The translations under genes were made by a program, and so were the position numbers. Under the pieces are notes generated by a model that saw nothing but the letters and a program-made list of their open reading frames with translations, did not search any database and was not told the origin of the DNA. From CAVPEW01 sp963703565 (lineage in GTDB: Bacteria > Actinomycetota > Acidimicrobiia > Acidimicrobiales > VFJN01): a stretch of DNA of 64,000 nucleotides. Location: contig CAVPEW010000082.1 of NCBI GenBank assembly GCA_963703565.1, forward strand, positions 26,812-90,811, read 5' to 3'. Below, in pieces: positions 14,557 to 23,828 of this stretch. Position 1 is the stretch's first letter; the number at the start of each line of letters is the position of its first letter.

Positions 14557-16778
14557 GCTGGCGCGAGCAGCTCACCGGTTGGGCTCCCTCGCGGTGGGCC
14601 GGGCTGCGGCCCAACGGGCTGGGCGAGCAGAAGCCGAACCACTACACGGACATGGCGCGGGTGGCATGGGCCAATCGTGCCCATCCCCGCTACGCCTACG
14701 ACGTGCTGACCAAGGGCGCCTGTGACGGGTGCGCCCTGGGCGTGGCCGGCCTGCACGACTGGACCATGGACGGGGTGCACCTGTGCATGACCCGGCTCAA
14801 CCTGCTCGAGCTCAACACCGCCGACGCCTTCGACCCGGTGCTGCTCGGCGACGTCGCCCCGCTCGCGGACCGCAGCGGGGCCGGGCTGCGTGCCCTGGGA
14901 CGCCTGGGCCATCCGATGCGGCGGCGTAGGGGCGAGGCGGGATTCCGCCGGATCGACTGGGCCGAGGCCCTGGGAGCCGTGGCCGGTGCGGTTCGCGCCA
15001 CCGACCCGGGCCGCGTAGCGCTCTACCTGACCAGCCGGGGCATCACGAACGAGACCTACTACGTGGCGGCCAAGGCGGCTCGGGCCATGGGCGTCGCCAA
15101 CATCGACTCCGCGGCCCGGGTGTGCCACGCCCCGTCGACGCTGGGGCTGAAGGACACGATCGGGGTGGCGGCCTCTACGTGCTCGCTGAGTGACCTGGCC
15201 GACTCGGACCTGGTCGTGCTGTGGGGTTCGAACCCGGCGACCAATCAACCGGTGCTGATGAAGCACCTCTACCTGGCCCGCAAGCGCGGCACGCGCGTCG
15301 TGGTCGTGAATCCCTACCTGGAGCCGGGCCTCGACCGCTACTGGGTGCCGTCCAGCCTCGAGTCGGCCCTGTTCGGCACCCGCTTCTGCGACCTGCACAT
15401 CCCGGTGCGCCCCGGAGGTGACGTCGCCTTCGCCAACGCGGCGCTCAAGTTGATCTGCGAGCGCGGACTGCTCGACGCCGACTTCGTGGCCCGATCGACG
15501 ACCGGCTTCGACGAGCTGGCTGCCTCTCTGGCGGCGACCCCGCTCGAAGACCTGTCGGCGGCGGCGGGGCTCGAGGAGAGCCAGGTCGAGGCCTTCGTGG
15601 ACGAGTACGGCACGGCGCGCTCGTCGATCCTGGTGTGGTCGATGGGCATCACCCAGCACCGCGGGGCCGTCGACGCGGTGCGCGCCATCGTCAACCTGGC
15701 CCTCGCCCGGGGCAACGTCGGACGCGAGGGCGCGGGTCTGATGCCCATCCGGGGCCACTCGGGCGTGCAGGGGGGCGCGGAGATGGGCGCCTACGCCACG
15801 GCCCTGCCCGGCGGCGACCCGGTCGACGACACCCACGCCGCCGCGCTCGGCGCGCGGTGGGGGTTCGAGGTCCCCGCTCACGAGGGGCTAACCGCGCCCG
15901 AGATGGTCGACGCCGCCGCTCGCGGTGATCTCGACGTGTTGTGGACATCGGGGGGCAACTTCCTCGACGTGCTTCCCGATCCCGAGCGGGTGCGCGAGGC
16001 CCTCGGTCGGGTTCCCCTGCGGGTCCACGCCGACGTCGTGCTGAGCACCCAGATGTTCGTCGAGGGCGAAGACGTGATCCTGCTGCCCATGGCCACCCGT
16101 TACGAGCAGGAGGGCGGAGGGACCGAGACCACCACCGAACGCCGCATCGTGTTCAGCCCCGAGCTGGCGCGTCGCGTCGGCGAGGCCCGAAGCGAGTGGC
16201 GTGTTTACGCGGACGTGGCCAACCGGGTCAGGCCCGACCTACGACGATGCTTCTCGTGGCCCTCGAACCGGGACCTACGGGCCGAGATCGCCTCGGTCGT
16301 GCCGTCCTACGCGGGGATCGAGGACCTCGCCACCACCGGCGACCAGGTCCAGTGGGGGGGACGGCATCTCTGCGCTGGCGGCGTCTTCCCGACCGTCGAC
16401 GGCCGTGGCCGCTTCAGCGTGGTCACCGCCGCTCCCGCGCCGCCACCGGGCACCTTCACCGTGGCCACCAGGCGGGGCAAGCAGTTCAACTCCATGGTGT
16501 ACGCCGAAAACGACCCCATGACGGGGGCGGGGCGCGACGCCGTGTTCATGGGCGCACCGGACGCCGAGCGTCTCGGGTTGGGCCAGGGCGACGCGGTGCG
16601 TCTGCGGTCGGCGGTGGGCTCCTTCGACGGTCATGTCCACCTGGCGCCCCTCCCGGCCGGGAGCCTCCAGGTCCACTGGCCCGAGGGCAACGTGTTGATC
16701 CCAGGGGGCCCCGAGCACCGAGAGCCGGGCTCGCACGTTCCCGACTACAACGCAGCCGTCATCGTCGAGGCCCGCTGA
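14553..16778 (+). CDS. FdhF/YdeP-type molybdopterin oxidoreductase
   Basis: A 741-residue bis-MGD enzyme of the formate-dehydrogenase-alpha-like YdeP group. N-terminal cysteines (KGACDGCALGV and, 24 residues on, HLCMTRLN) could ligate an Fe-S cluster. The cofactor domains include YLTSRGITNETYYVAAKAAR, VLWGSNPATNQPVLMKHL, NLALARGNVGREGAGLMPIR and a C-terminal MopB-binding domain with TRRGKQFNSMVYAENDPM. The active-site Cys/Sec of true FdhF is not obvious, so the substrate is uncertain. Translationally coupled to fdhD. No membrane or cytochrome partner is adjacent. Confidence 0.87.
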   Translation: MSWREQLTGWAPSRWAGLRPNGLGEQKPNHYTDMARVAWANRAHPRYAYDVLTKGACDGCALGVAGLHDWTMDGVHLCMTRLNLLELNTADAFDPVLLGDVAPLADRSGAGLRALGRLGHPMRRRRGEAGFRRIDWAEALGAVAGAVRATDPGRVALYLTSRGITNETYYVAAKAARAMGVANIDSAARVCHAPSTLGLKDTIGVAASTCSLSDLADSDLVVLWGSNPATNQPVLMKHLYLARKRGTRVVVVNPYLEPGLDRYWVPSSLESALFGTRFCDLHIPVRPGGDVAFANAALKLICERGLLDADFVARSTTGFDELAASLAATPLEDLSAAAGLEESQVEAFVDEYGTARSSILVWSMGITQHRGAVDAVRAIVNLALARGNVGREGAGLMPIRGHSGVQGGAEMGAYATALPGGDPVDDTHAAALGARWGFEVPAHEGLTAPEMVDAAARGDLDVLWTSGGNFLDVLPDPERVREALGRVPLRVHADVVLSTQMFVEGEDVILLPMATRYEQEGGGTETTTERRIVFSPELARRVGEARSEWRVYADVANRVRPDLRRCFSWPSNRDLRAEIASVVPSYAGIEDLATTGDQVQWGGRHLCAGGVFPTVDGRGRFSVVTAAPAPPPGTFTVATRRGKQFNSMVYAENDPMTGAGRDAVFMGAPDAERLGLGQGDAVRLRSAVGSFDGHVHLAPLPAGSLQVHWPEGNVLIPGGPEHREPGSHVPDYNAAVIVEAR

Positions 16779-16816
16779 GGTCGGGCCACGCCGGCGCCGG
16801 GCGGTACGGTCCCAGG

Positions 16817-17506
16817 ATGCCCGAACCACTGGAACCGAGCGCGGGGTGGGGCGTGCTCCACCTGTTCTGCAGCGTCACCCCGCTCGGCGATGCCCGAGCC
16901 GTCGCCGCGGCGGTGGAGGCGGCCGAGGCCGACGGGGTGCAGGTCGTGGCGGTGGCGATGCTGGGCCACAAGGCCGACGTGGGCCTCATGGCGCTGGGCG
17001 CAGACCTGTGGCGCCTCCGCCGCCTGCAGACGGCCCTGGCGGAGGCGGGGCTGGCCGTGGTCGACAGCTACGTGTCGCTCACCGAGCTGTCCGAGTACTC
17101 ACAGGGGGTTCCCGAAGCCATGCGGGAGGCCCGCCTGCACCCGCGGCTTCCCCCGCCGGGCAAGTCGGCCTTCTGCTTCTATCCGATGTCGAAGCGCCGC
17201 GAGGCACAGGACAACTGGTTCACGCTGCCCTACGACCGGCGCAAGGAGCTGATGTACGCGCACGGCGCCAGTGGGCGGGCGTTCGCCGGGCGGGTGCTCC
17301 AGGTCGTGACGGGCTCCACCGGCGTCGACGACTTCGAGTGGGGGGTGACCCTGTTCGCCGTGCACCCCGACGACCTCAAGGAGGTCGTGTACACGATGCG
17401 CTTCGACGAGGCGTCGGCGCGCTATGCGGAGTTCGGGGCCTTCTACACCGGGATGGTCGCGCCGTTGGCCGAGGTGCTCGATGTCGTCGGGCTCCCCGCC
17501 TCCTGA
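16817..17506 (+). CDS. hemQ: coproheme decarboxylase HemQ (ChdC)
   Basis: HemQ converts coproheme to heme b in the coproporphyrin-dependent pathway. The 229-aa chlorite-dismutase-fold protein has CFYPMSKRREAQDNWFTL (Tyr of the family active site), the proximal heme-ligand segment MYAHGASGRAFAGRV, TGSTGVDDFEWGVTLFAV and YTMRFDEASARYAEFGAFY. Start ATG 16817. hemE, hemH and hemY lie 35 kb away at 52.7-56.2 kb. It overlaps larE by 26 bp. Confidence 0.93.
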   Translation: MPEPLEPSAGWGVLHLFCSVTPLGDARAVAAAVEAAEADGVQVVAVAMLGHKADVGLMALGADLWRLRRLQTALAEAGLAVVDSYVSLTELSEYSQGVPEAMREARLHPRLPPPGKSAFCFYPMSKRREAQDNWFTLPYDRRKELMYAHGASGRAFAGRVLQVVTGSTGVDDFEWGVTLFAVHPDDLKEVVYTMRFDEASARYAEFGAFYTGMVAPLAEVLDVVGLPAS

Positions 17507-18377
17507 GCCCGACGCCGCGCTCGGCACCCTGAGCCGGGTGCTGGGCGGCCACGGCCGCGTCGTGGTCGCCTACTCGGGCGGCGTCGACTCGGCGTTGCTG
17601 GCGCGTGTCGCCCACGACGTGCTCGGGCCCCGAGCCGCGCTGGCGGTCACCGCCGTCTCCCCGTCGCTGGCGGCTGGCGAGCGGGCCGCAGCCCGGGTCC
17701 TGGCCGAGCGGGAGGGGCTGAACTGGTGCGAGGTGACCACCCACGAGCTCGACGACCCCGCCTACCGACGCAACGACACCGACCGCTGCTTCTGGTGCAA
17801 GACGGCGCTGATGGACGCTCTCGAACCGTTGGCCCGGGCCCGTGACGCGGTGGTCGCGCTGGGCGTCAACGTGGACGACCTCGGCCGTCACAGGCCGGGA
17901 CAGCAGGCGGCGGCCGCCCGCGGTGCCGTGTTCCCCCTGGCCGAGGCCGGCTTGACCAAGTCCGACGTGCGCCGGCTAGCAGCCCGGCTGAACCTTCCCG
18001 TGGCGGACAAGCCGGCCTCACCTTGTCTGGCGTCCCGCCTGCCGTACGGCACCGAGGTCAGCCTGGGCCGCCTGCGCCAGGTGGAGCGCGCCGAGGCGGC
18101 GCTGGCAGCGCTGGGCCTGCGGGAGCTGCGCGTCCGTCACCACGGGGAGCTGGCCCGCGTCGAAGTGCCCCCGGCCTCGCTCGTCGAGGTGGCGGCGCGC
18201 GCTGCCGCCGTCGCAGACGCCGTGCGCTCCGTCGGCTACCGGTGGGCCACCCTCGACCTCGACGGGCTGCGCAGCGGTGGCTTCGACGTCGCCGCGGGCG
18301 TCGACGCCGGCGCCGGTCTGCGCACCAGCCCGCCGAGCCCGGCCCTGCCTGGAACGGGCCGAGCACCAGCGAGGTGA
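17481..18377 (+). CDS. larE: ATP-dependent sulfur transferase LarE
   Basis: LarE is a PP-loop enzyme that supplies sulfur for nickel-pincer nucleotide synthesis. The 298-aa protein has the PP-loop VVVAYSGGVDSALLARV, NDTDRCFWCKTALMD and the family hallmark KPASPCLASRLPYGTEV. ATG 17481 lies inside hemQ (26-bp overlap). No larA, larB or larC is present in the window, so the sulfur acceptor may be elsewhere or different. The last ~25 residues are Pro/Gly-rich and probably disordered. Confidence 0.88.
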   Translation: MSSGSPPPEPDAALGTLSRVLGGHGRVVVAYSGGVDSALLARVAHDVLGPRAALAVTAVSPSLAAGERAAARVLAEREGLNWCEVTTHELDDPAYRRNDTDRCFWCKTALMDALEPLARARDAVVALGVNVDDLGRHRPGQQAAAARGAVFPLAEAGLTKSDVRRLAARLNLPVADKPASPCLASRLPYGTEVSLGRLRQVERAEAALAALGLRELRVRHHGELARVEVPPASLVEVAARAAAVADAVRSVGYRWATLDLDGLRSGGFDVAAGVDAGAGLRTSPPSPALPGTGRAPAR

Positions 18378-18883
18378 CCCAGCCTCCCGAGGAGGTTCCC
18401 GGGGGCGCCGCCGATGACCTGGCGCGCTTCGCGGAGCTCGGCGCGCGCCTGGTCGACGGCGTCGACGAGCACTTCGGGCCGTGGGTGGCGCAGATGGTCC
18501 GGAATCGTTGGGAGCAGTGGGCCGGCGGTTCGGGTGCGCCTCGACCCGATGTTGCAGCCGACGACGCGGGGCGCGAGGCGCTGCGGTTGGCGGTGACCGA
18601 GCTGCGCGTCCTGCTCGGCCTCGACGTGGACGAGCAGCGCAGCGTCCCCCTGGAGGTCCTGAGGCGATCCATGTCCCCCGCGACAGCCGCGCTGCGCAGC
18701 GCTGGAGTCCCCCCCGTGGTGCGCGACGAGGTTGCCGAGCGCCTGGCACCCGATGACGTGTACGACCTCGGTCCGGCCTCCTTCGCAGACCTGGACGACG
18801 GGCTGGCAGTGCTCGCACGCGACTGGGGCGCCGCCAAGGCCTACCTGGTGCTGTCGCGGCGGCGCGGCGGGCGGCCGTCGTAG
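18374..18883 (+). CDS. hypothetical protein coupled to larE
   Basis: A 169-residue soluble protein starting at GTG 18374, whose GTGA overlaps the larE stop. It is helical and acidic in the first half (DDLARFAELGARLVDGVDEH, VAQMVRNRWEQW), then Arg/Leu-rich (ALRLAVTELRVLLGLDVDEQ), ending RRRGGRPS. There are no signal, membrane or metal motifs. I recognise no family. The strict coupling to larE and hemQ suggests a shared context, but no function can be stated. Confidence 0.7.
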   Translation: MTQPPEEVPGGAADDLARFAELGARLVDGVDEHFGPWVAQMVRNRWEQWAGGSGAPRPDVAADDAGREALRLAVTELRVLLGLDVDEQRSVPLEVLRRSMSPATAALRSAGVPPVVRDEVAERLAPDDVYDLGPASFADLDDGLAVLARDWGAAKAYLVLSRRRGGRPS

Positions 18884-18893
18884 GGTCGCATCG

Positions 18894-19607
18894 ATGGACC
18901 TGCACGAGGCGATGCGCACCACGGCGGCCACCCGGCGCTTCACCACCGAAGCCGTGCCCGACGAAGTGCTGACACGGTTGATCGACTCGGCACGGTTCGC
19001 TCCCAGCGGAGGCAACCGGCAGCCGTGGCGCCTCGTCGTGGTGCGTGACCACCGACTGCGAGCCCGGCTGTCGGAGCTGTACCAGCTCGGCTGGCGTGAG
19101 TACGTCGCCCACCTGTACACGGGCACGGTGCCGTTCGCGCCGCTCGACGCGGGACGCTGGAGCGGGCCTGCTGTCGACCTCGGGCTGGCACGGTCCAACC
19201 CGGTGCCCGACGAGTTCGGCGAGTCTCTCCCGGCGGTGCCTGTGCTCCTGGTGCTGTGCGCCCAGCTCGACCAGCTGGCCGTGGTCGACAACGGCCTCGA
19301 CCGCCAGAGCATCGTCGGCGGCGCGTCCGTGTACCCCTTCGCGCACAACCTGTTGCTGGCCGCTCGCGCGGAGGGCCTCGGTGGCGTGCTGACCACCGTG
19401 ATAGTGCGCCAGGAACCGGCCGTTCGTGACCTGCTCGGGATCCCCGATGGCGTGGCCGTGGCCGGCCTGTTGGCGCTCGGGCACCCCGAGCGCACGGTGA
19501 CCAGGCTGCGCCGGCGTCCGGTCGCGCAGATCGCCGTCGTGGACCGCTGGGACGGTGACCCACTCGGCGCAACGCCGCGGAGCGGGCCCGGGGCCCCGTC
19601 CCGGTAG
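18894..19607 (+). CDS. nitroreductase-family FMN protein
   Basis: A 237-residue flavoprotein of the nitroreductase fold. It starts MDLHEAMRTTAATRRFTTEA, with the FMN-phosphate-binding ARFAPSGGNRQPWRLVVV at ~37-55. A central insertion carries WREYVAHLYTGTVPFAPLD, and the C-terminal half has PFAHNLLLAARAEGLGGVLT followed by LLALGHPE. Members reduce nitro-compounds, quinones or flavins with NAD(P)H; the substrate cannot be told from sequence. It ends 11 bp before the next flavoenzyme. Confidence 0.87.
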   Translation: MDLHEAMRTTAATRRFTTEAVPDEVLTRLIDSARFAPSGGNRQPWRLVVVRDHRLRARLSELYQLGWREYVAHLYTGTVPFAPLDAGRWSGPAVDLGLARSNPVPDEFGESLPAVPVLLVLCAQLDQLAVVDNGLDRQSIVGGASVYPFAHNLLLAARAEGLGGVLTTVIVRQEPAVRDLLGIPDGVAVAGLLALGHPERTVTRLRRRPVAQIAVVDRWDGDPLGATPRSGPGAPSR

Positions 19608-19618
19608 CCTCGGCCGCC

Positions 19619-20971
19619 ATGGCCGACCGCCTGGTGGTGATCGGGGCCGATGCTGCGGGGATGTCCGCCGCGGTGCAGGCGCGGCACCGCCAGCCCTACC
19701 TCGAGATCGTTGCGCTCGAGCGCGGTTCGTGGACCAGCTACTCGGCGTGCGGCATCCCCTACCTGGTCGGCGGTGAGGTGGGATCTCTCGACGACCTCGT
19801 GGTTCGTTCGCCGGCGGAGCTGCGCGAACGTCACCGCATCGATGTGCGCACCGGCCACGAGGTCACCGGCATCGACGTGGCCGCAGGCCAGCTCGAGGTG
19901 CGAGACCACCGGAGGGGACGGACGCTGTCGATGGGCTACGACAGCCTCCACGTGGCGACGGGGTCGCGCCCGGTCAGGCCACCGCTGCCCGGCTTCGACG
20001 GCGAGGACGTCGTCGGGGTGCAGACGCTCGACGATGCGCGCCACCTCCTCGAGCGGGTCCGCGTCAGCGGGTGCCGTCGGGTGGTCGTCGTCGGCGGCGG
20101 CTACGTGGGCCTCGAGATCGCCGAGGCGTTCGTCCGGCGCGGCCTCGCGGTGAGCCTCGTCGACGCCGGCGAGCACATCATGGGCACCCTCGATCCGGAC
20201 ATGTCCGACCGGCTGCTCGGTCCGCTGCGCGGGCTGGGGATCGACGTGCGCCTGGCGACCGAGGTCCGTGGCATCGAGGGGGGCGCGGTCCTCACCGAGG
20301 GGGGCACGCTGCCCGCCGACCTGGTCGTGCTGGGCATCGGGGTGCGACCCAACGTCGAGGTGGCCCAGGAGGCGGGCATCGACCTGGGTCCGTCCGGGGC
20401 CATCGCGGTGGACCGTCGCCAGGCGACCTCGGCCGAGGCGGTCTACTCCGCTGGTGACTGCGCCCAGGTCCGCCACCTGGTCTCGGGTCGCGACGTCCAC
20501 ATCGCCCTGGGCACGGTGGCCAACAAGTCGGGCCGGGTGGCGGGCATCAACATCGGCGGCGGGTACGCCACCTTCCCGGGCGTGGTCGGCACCGCGGTCA
20601 CCGCGGTCTGCGGCTTGGAGGTGGCTCGCACCGGCCTGAGCGAGCGCGAGGTCGCCGAAGCCGGGCTGCGGGCCGACGTGGCCACCGTCGAGGCAACCGC
20701 CCGTGCCGGGTACCTGCCCGAGCCGGGCCGGATGTGGGTCAAGCTGCTCGCGGAGGAGGGCAGCGGCCGGCTCCTGGGGGCCCAGATCGTGGGGGAGGCG
20801 AACGGCTCCGGACCGGTGGCCAAGCGGATCGACGTGGTGGCCGTGGCCCTGCAGGCAGGGCTCGGCGTGGTCGACCTGCTCGACGCAGATCTCGGGTACG
20901 CCCCGCCGTTCTCGTCGGTTTGGGATCCGCTGCAGCAGGCTGCTCGCGCCCTACTGCGCTCGGGTGCCTGA
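19619..20971 (+). CDS. CoA-disulfide reductase / NADH oxidase-like flavoprotein
   Basis: A 450-residue pyridine-nucleotide-disulfide oxidoreductase. The FAD-binding LVVIGADAAGMSAAVQAR is followed by SYSACGIPYLVGGEV, whose single Cys (~43) is the redox cysteine of CoA-disulfide reductases and NADH peroxidases/oxidases. The NAD(P)-binding RVVVVGGGYVGLEIAEAF lies at ~158, and VYSAGDCAQVRHLVSG binds FAD. A dimerisation domain with the late Tyr-containing YAPPFSSVWDP (~430) ends the protein. A thiol or peroxide redox role is likely. Start ATG 19619. Confidence 0.87.
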   Translation: MADRLVVIGADAAGMSAAVQARHRQPYLEIVALERGSWTSYSACGIPYLVGGEVGSLDDLVVRSPAELRERHRIDVRTGHEVTGIDVAAGQLEVRDHRRGRTLSMGYDSLHVATGSRPVRPPLPGFDGEDVVGVQTLDDARHLLERVRVSGCRRVVVVGGGYVGLEIAEAFVRRGLAVSLVDAGEHIMGTLDPDMSDRLLGPLRGLGIDVRLATEVRGIEGGAVLTEGGTLPADLVVLGIGVRPNVEVAQEAGIDLGPSGAIAVDRRQATSAEAVYSAGDCAQVRHLVSGRDVHIALGTVANKSGRVAGINIGGGYATFPGVVGTAVTAVCGLEVARTGLSEREVAEAGLRADVATVEATARAGYLPEPGRMWVKLLAEEGSGRLLGAQIVGEANGSGPVAKRIDVVAVALQAGLGVVDLLDADLGYAPPFSSVWDPLQQAARALLRSGA

Positions 20972-20979
20972 TGGCCCAG

Positions 20980-21031
20980 TTCATGGAGTCGAAACATCAC
21001 GGCTCCGGCCGCGAAACAACCTGACGTCAGG
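20980..21031 (+). promoter_or_regulatory. GlnR-like sites and palindrome upstream of glnB
   Basis: Two GAAAC pentamers occur at 20991-20995 and 21013-21017, exactly 22 bp apart. That is the b-site spacing of the actinobacterial GlnR element (gTnAC-n6-GaAAC-n6, repeated). The first a-site position reads TTCAT; the second, GCTCC, is poor. Three bases after the second GAAAC is a perfect 12-bp palindrome, CCTGACGTCAGG (21020-21031). The gene downstream is glnB, a known GlnR target. The spacing is seen directly; binding is inferred. Confidence 0.5.
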
Positions 21032-21094
21032 CTGTCGTCCAGCCGACCCGAGATGGCGCGCCACTCCTCAACCCAGGACCCGGAGGGACCGACC

Positions 21095-21436
21095 GTGGAG
21101 AAGCTGATCACCGCAATCGTCAAGCCGTTCAAGCTCGACGAAGTGAAGGCGGCGCTGAAGGCGGCGGGCATCGCCGGCATGACCGTCTCGGAGGTCCAGG
21201 GGTTCGGCCGCCAGTCCGGTCACACCGAGGTCTACCGGGGCGCGGAGTACACCATCGACTTCGTCCCCAAGGTGCGTGTCGAGGTCCTCGCGGCCGAGGC
21301 CGACGTCGAGCGGATCCTCGCCCTGATCGCCGACTCGGCGCGCACGGGCAAGATCGGTGACGGCAAGATCTGGATCTCCGACGTGGATCGCATCATGCGG
21401 ATCCGTACCGGGGAGATGGGCTCCGACGCCCTCTAG
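21095..21436 (+). CDS. glnB: nitrogen regulatory protein PII
   Basis: A 113-residue PII protein that reports 2-oxoglutarate and ATP/ADP status. Signatures are VEKLITAIVKPFKLDEVKAA, the T-loop GRQSGHTEVYRGAEYTIDF with Tyr-51 (modified by GlnD) and the B-loop TGKIGDGKIWI. GTG 21095 has GGAGGG 7 bp upstream, deciding it over a start 42 bp earlier. amtB, usually its partner, is not upstream. glnD follows 37 bp downstream, completing the modification pair. Confidence 0.95.
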   Translation: MEKLITAIVKPFKLDEVKAALKAAGIAGMTVSEVQGFGRQSGHTEVYRGAEYTIDFVPKVRVEVLAAEADVERILALIADSARTGKIGDGKIWISDVDRIMRIRTGEMGSDAL

Positions 21437-21473
21437 TGCCGCCGGTCTCGGTCGCAGCGCGCTGCGAGGAACC

Positions 21474-23785
21474 GTGGACGCGGTGAGCTTCTCGTCCGCC
21501 CGCTCCGCTCTGGTAGAGGACGGGACCCTCGGTGGGCGGGCGTGGTGCGCCGCGTACACGTGGCTGGTCGACGACTGGCTCGCGCAGCTCTTCGCCGACG
21601 CCGTCGACGGGACCGAGCGCGGCGCCGAGGGCGTGGTGCTCGTCGCGGTGGGTGGCTACGGCCGCGAGGCCTCTGCCCGCAGTCCGACATCGACGTTCTC
21701 CTCCTGCACGACGGGCGCGCTGACGTCGCCGCGGTCGCGGACGGGCTCTGGTATCCGGTGTGGGACGAGGGACTCAAGCTCGGTCACGCGGTGCGCACCT
21801 TGCGCGAGGCGCTGAACCTTGCCGCCGACGACCTCGACACCGCCACCTCCCTGTTGAGCGTGCGCACGGTGGCCGGCGACGAGGGCCTGGCCGACGAGCT
21901 GCGAGCCAAGGCGCTGGCGCAGTGGGGCAAGCGGGCCAAGCGCTGGCTGGGGGAGCTGTCGAGCCGGGTCGCGCAGCGCCACGAGCAGGCCGGCGAGGTC
22001 GCCTTCCTGCTCGAGCCGGATCTCAAGGAGGGCCGTGGCGGGCTGCGCGACGTCCACGCGCTGCGCTGGGCCGGGGCAGCCCGCAGCCTGCTGTGGGACG
22101 GCGACGACGCCGCTCTCGACGAGGCCTACGACGTGCTCCTCGGCGCTCGGGTCGAGGTTGGCCGTCGGGCGGGCCGCGCTGGCGACCGACTGCTGCTCCA
22201 GGACCAGGATGCCGTCGCCGCCGCCCTGGGCGACTCCGACGCCGACGCCCTGATGGCCAGGGTCGCCGCGGCCGCCCGAACCATCGCCTGGCGCAGCGAC
22301 GATGCCTGGCGGCGGATAGACGCCAGTCTGGTAGGCCCGATCGGTCGGCTGGCCCGGCGGGACAAGCCGACGGGCGACGGGCTGGTGCTGCGCGACGAGG
22401 AGGTGCACCTCAGCGGGGCCGCCGACCGGCGCGATCCGTCGCTTGCTCTGCGTGCCGCCGCCGCTGCGGCCGCCGCCGGCACCTGCGTGCACCGGGCCTC
22501 CCTTGAGGAGCTCTCGGCCGACCCCGCTGTGATGCCCGATCCTTGGGACGAGGCTTCACGGGCGGCGTTGGTGCGGCTGCTGCTGTCCGGCCACGCCGCG
22601 GTGGGGGTCATCGAGGCCCTCGACCAGTTGGGGCTCTGGGTTGCGATGCTGCCCGAGTGGGCCCCTGTGCGCTCGCGCCCGCAGCGGAACGCGTACCACC
22701 GCTTCACGGTCGACCGGCACCTGGTCGAGGCGGCCGCCAACGCGGCGGCTCTGGCGGGTTCGGTCGCTCGACCCGATCTGCTCGTGGTGGGCGCGCTCCT
22801 CCACGACATCGGCAAGGGCTACCCGGGCGATCACACCGAGGTGGGAGTCGAACTTGTGGCCACGATCGGCGCCCGCATGGGGTTCGCACCGGGTGACGTG
22901 GCCACCTTGCAGGCAATGGTCCGGCACCACCTCCTGCTGGCCGACGTCGCGACCCGCCGCGATCTCGACGACGCCTCGACCACCATGGGCGTGGCCGCGG
23001 CGGTGGGAGACCTGGGCACCCTCGAGCTGCTGGCGGCTCTGACCGAGGCCGACAGCCTGGCGACGGGTCCTTCGGCGTGGGGCTCGTGGAAGGCCGCCCT
23101 GGTGCGCGAGCTGGTGGCCCGTACCGGCCACGTGCTGCGCGGCGGCTCGCCCGACGAGATGGCCGAGGACTTCCCCACCGAGGCCCAGCTGCGACTCGTG
23201 CGTGACGGCAGAGAGGTGATCGAAGCCTCCGACGACCTGCTCACCGTGATCACCGCGGACCGCGCCGGCCTGTTCAGCCGGGTGGCAGGCACCCTGGCGT
23301 TGCACGGGCTCGACGTGCTCGGCGCGCAGGTGGCGACGGTCGAGGGCAGGGCCGTGGAGGTCTTCCGGGTGGCGCCGGCCCGGGCGGCCTCGGTGGACTG
23401 GCCCCCGGTGCTCGACGAGCTGGCCAGGGTTCTCGACGGTCGCGTCGCGCTGCGGGCCCGCCTCGCCGACCGGGCCCGGGTGTACGCATCTGCGCCCACG
23501 GCTCCCGTGCTGGCGGTGCGCCCCGAGATCCGCATCGACAACGACGTGACCCCCGAGGCGACAGTGGTCGAGGTCCACGCCCGAGACGTGGTCGGGGTGC
23601 TGTACCGCATGACCAGGGCCCTGGCGGAGCTCGACCTGGACGTGACGTTCGCCAAGGTGCAGACGCTCGGGCACCAGGTGGTCGACGTCTTCTACGTCCG
23701 GCGCGGCGGTGCCAAGGTGCTCGACCCGGCGCTGCTGGTGGAGGTGGAGCGGGCCTTGCAGCACGAGCTGGCCGAGCCGGGTTGA
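21474..23785 (+). CDS. glnD: PII uridylyl/adenylyl-transferase GlnD (apparent frameshift)
   Basis: GlnD modifies and demodifies PII. The first ~65 residues (GTG 21474 to LVAVGGYGRE) read in one frame; from 21671 the sequence continues in another as LCPQSDIDVLLLHDG. Together they form the nucleotidyltransferase motif GGYGR-x-LCPQSDID, so about one base is missing at 21669-21671. The rest is intact: a PII-GlnD linker region, an HD domain (VGALLHDIGKGYPGDHTEVG) and two ACT domains (VITADRAGLFSRVAGTLA; VEVHARDVVGVLYRMTRA). A sequencing indel is likelier than a true pseudogene. Confidence 0.88.
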
Positions 23786-23828
23786 GGTCGCGGCTCTGGC
23801 GCCGAACGGCCCGCTAGGTTCGCAACCC

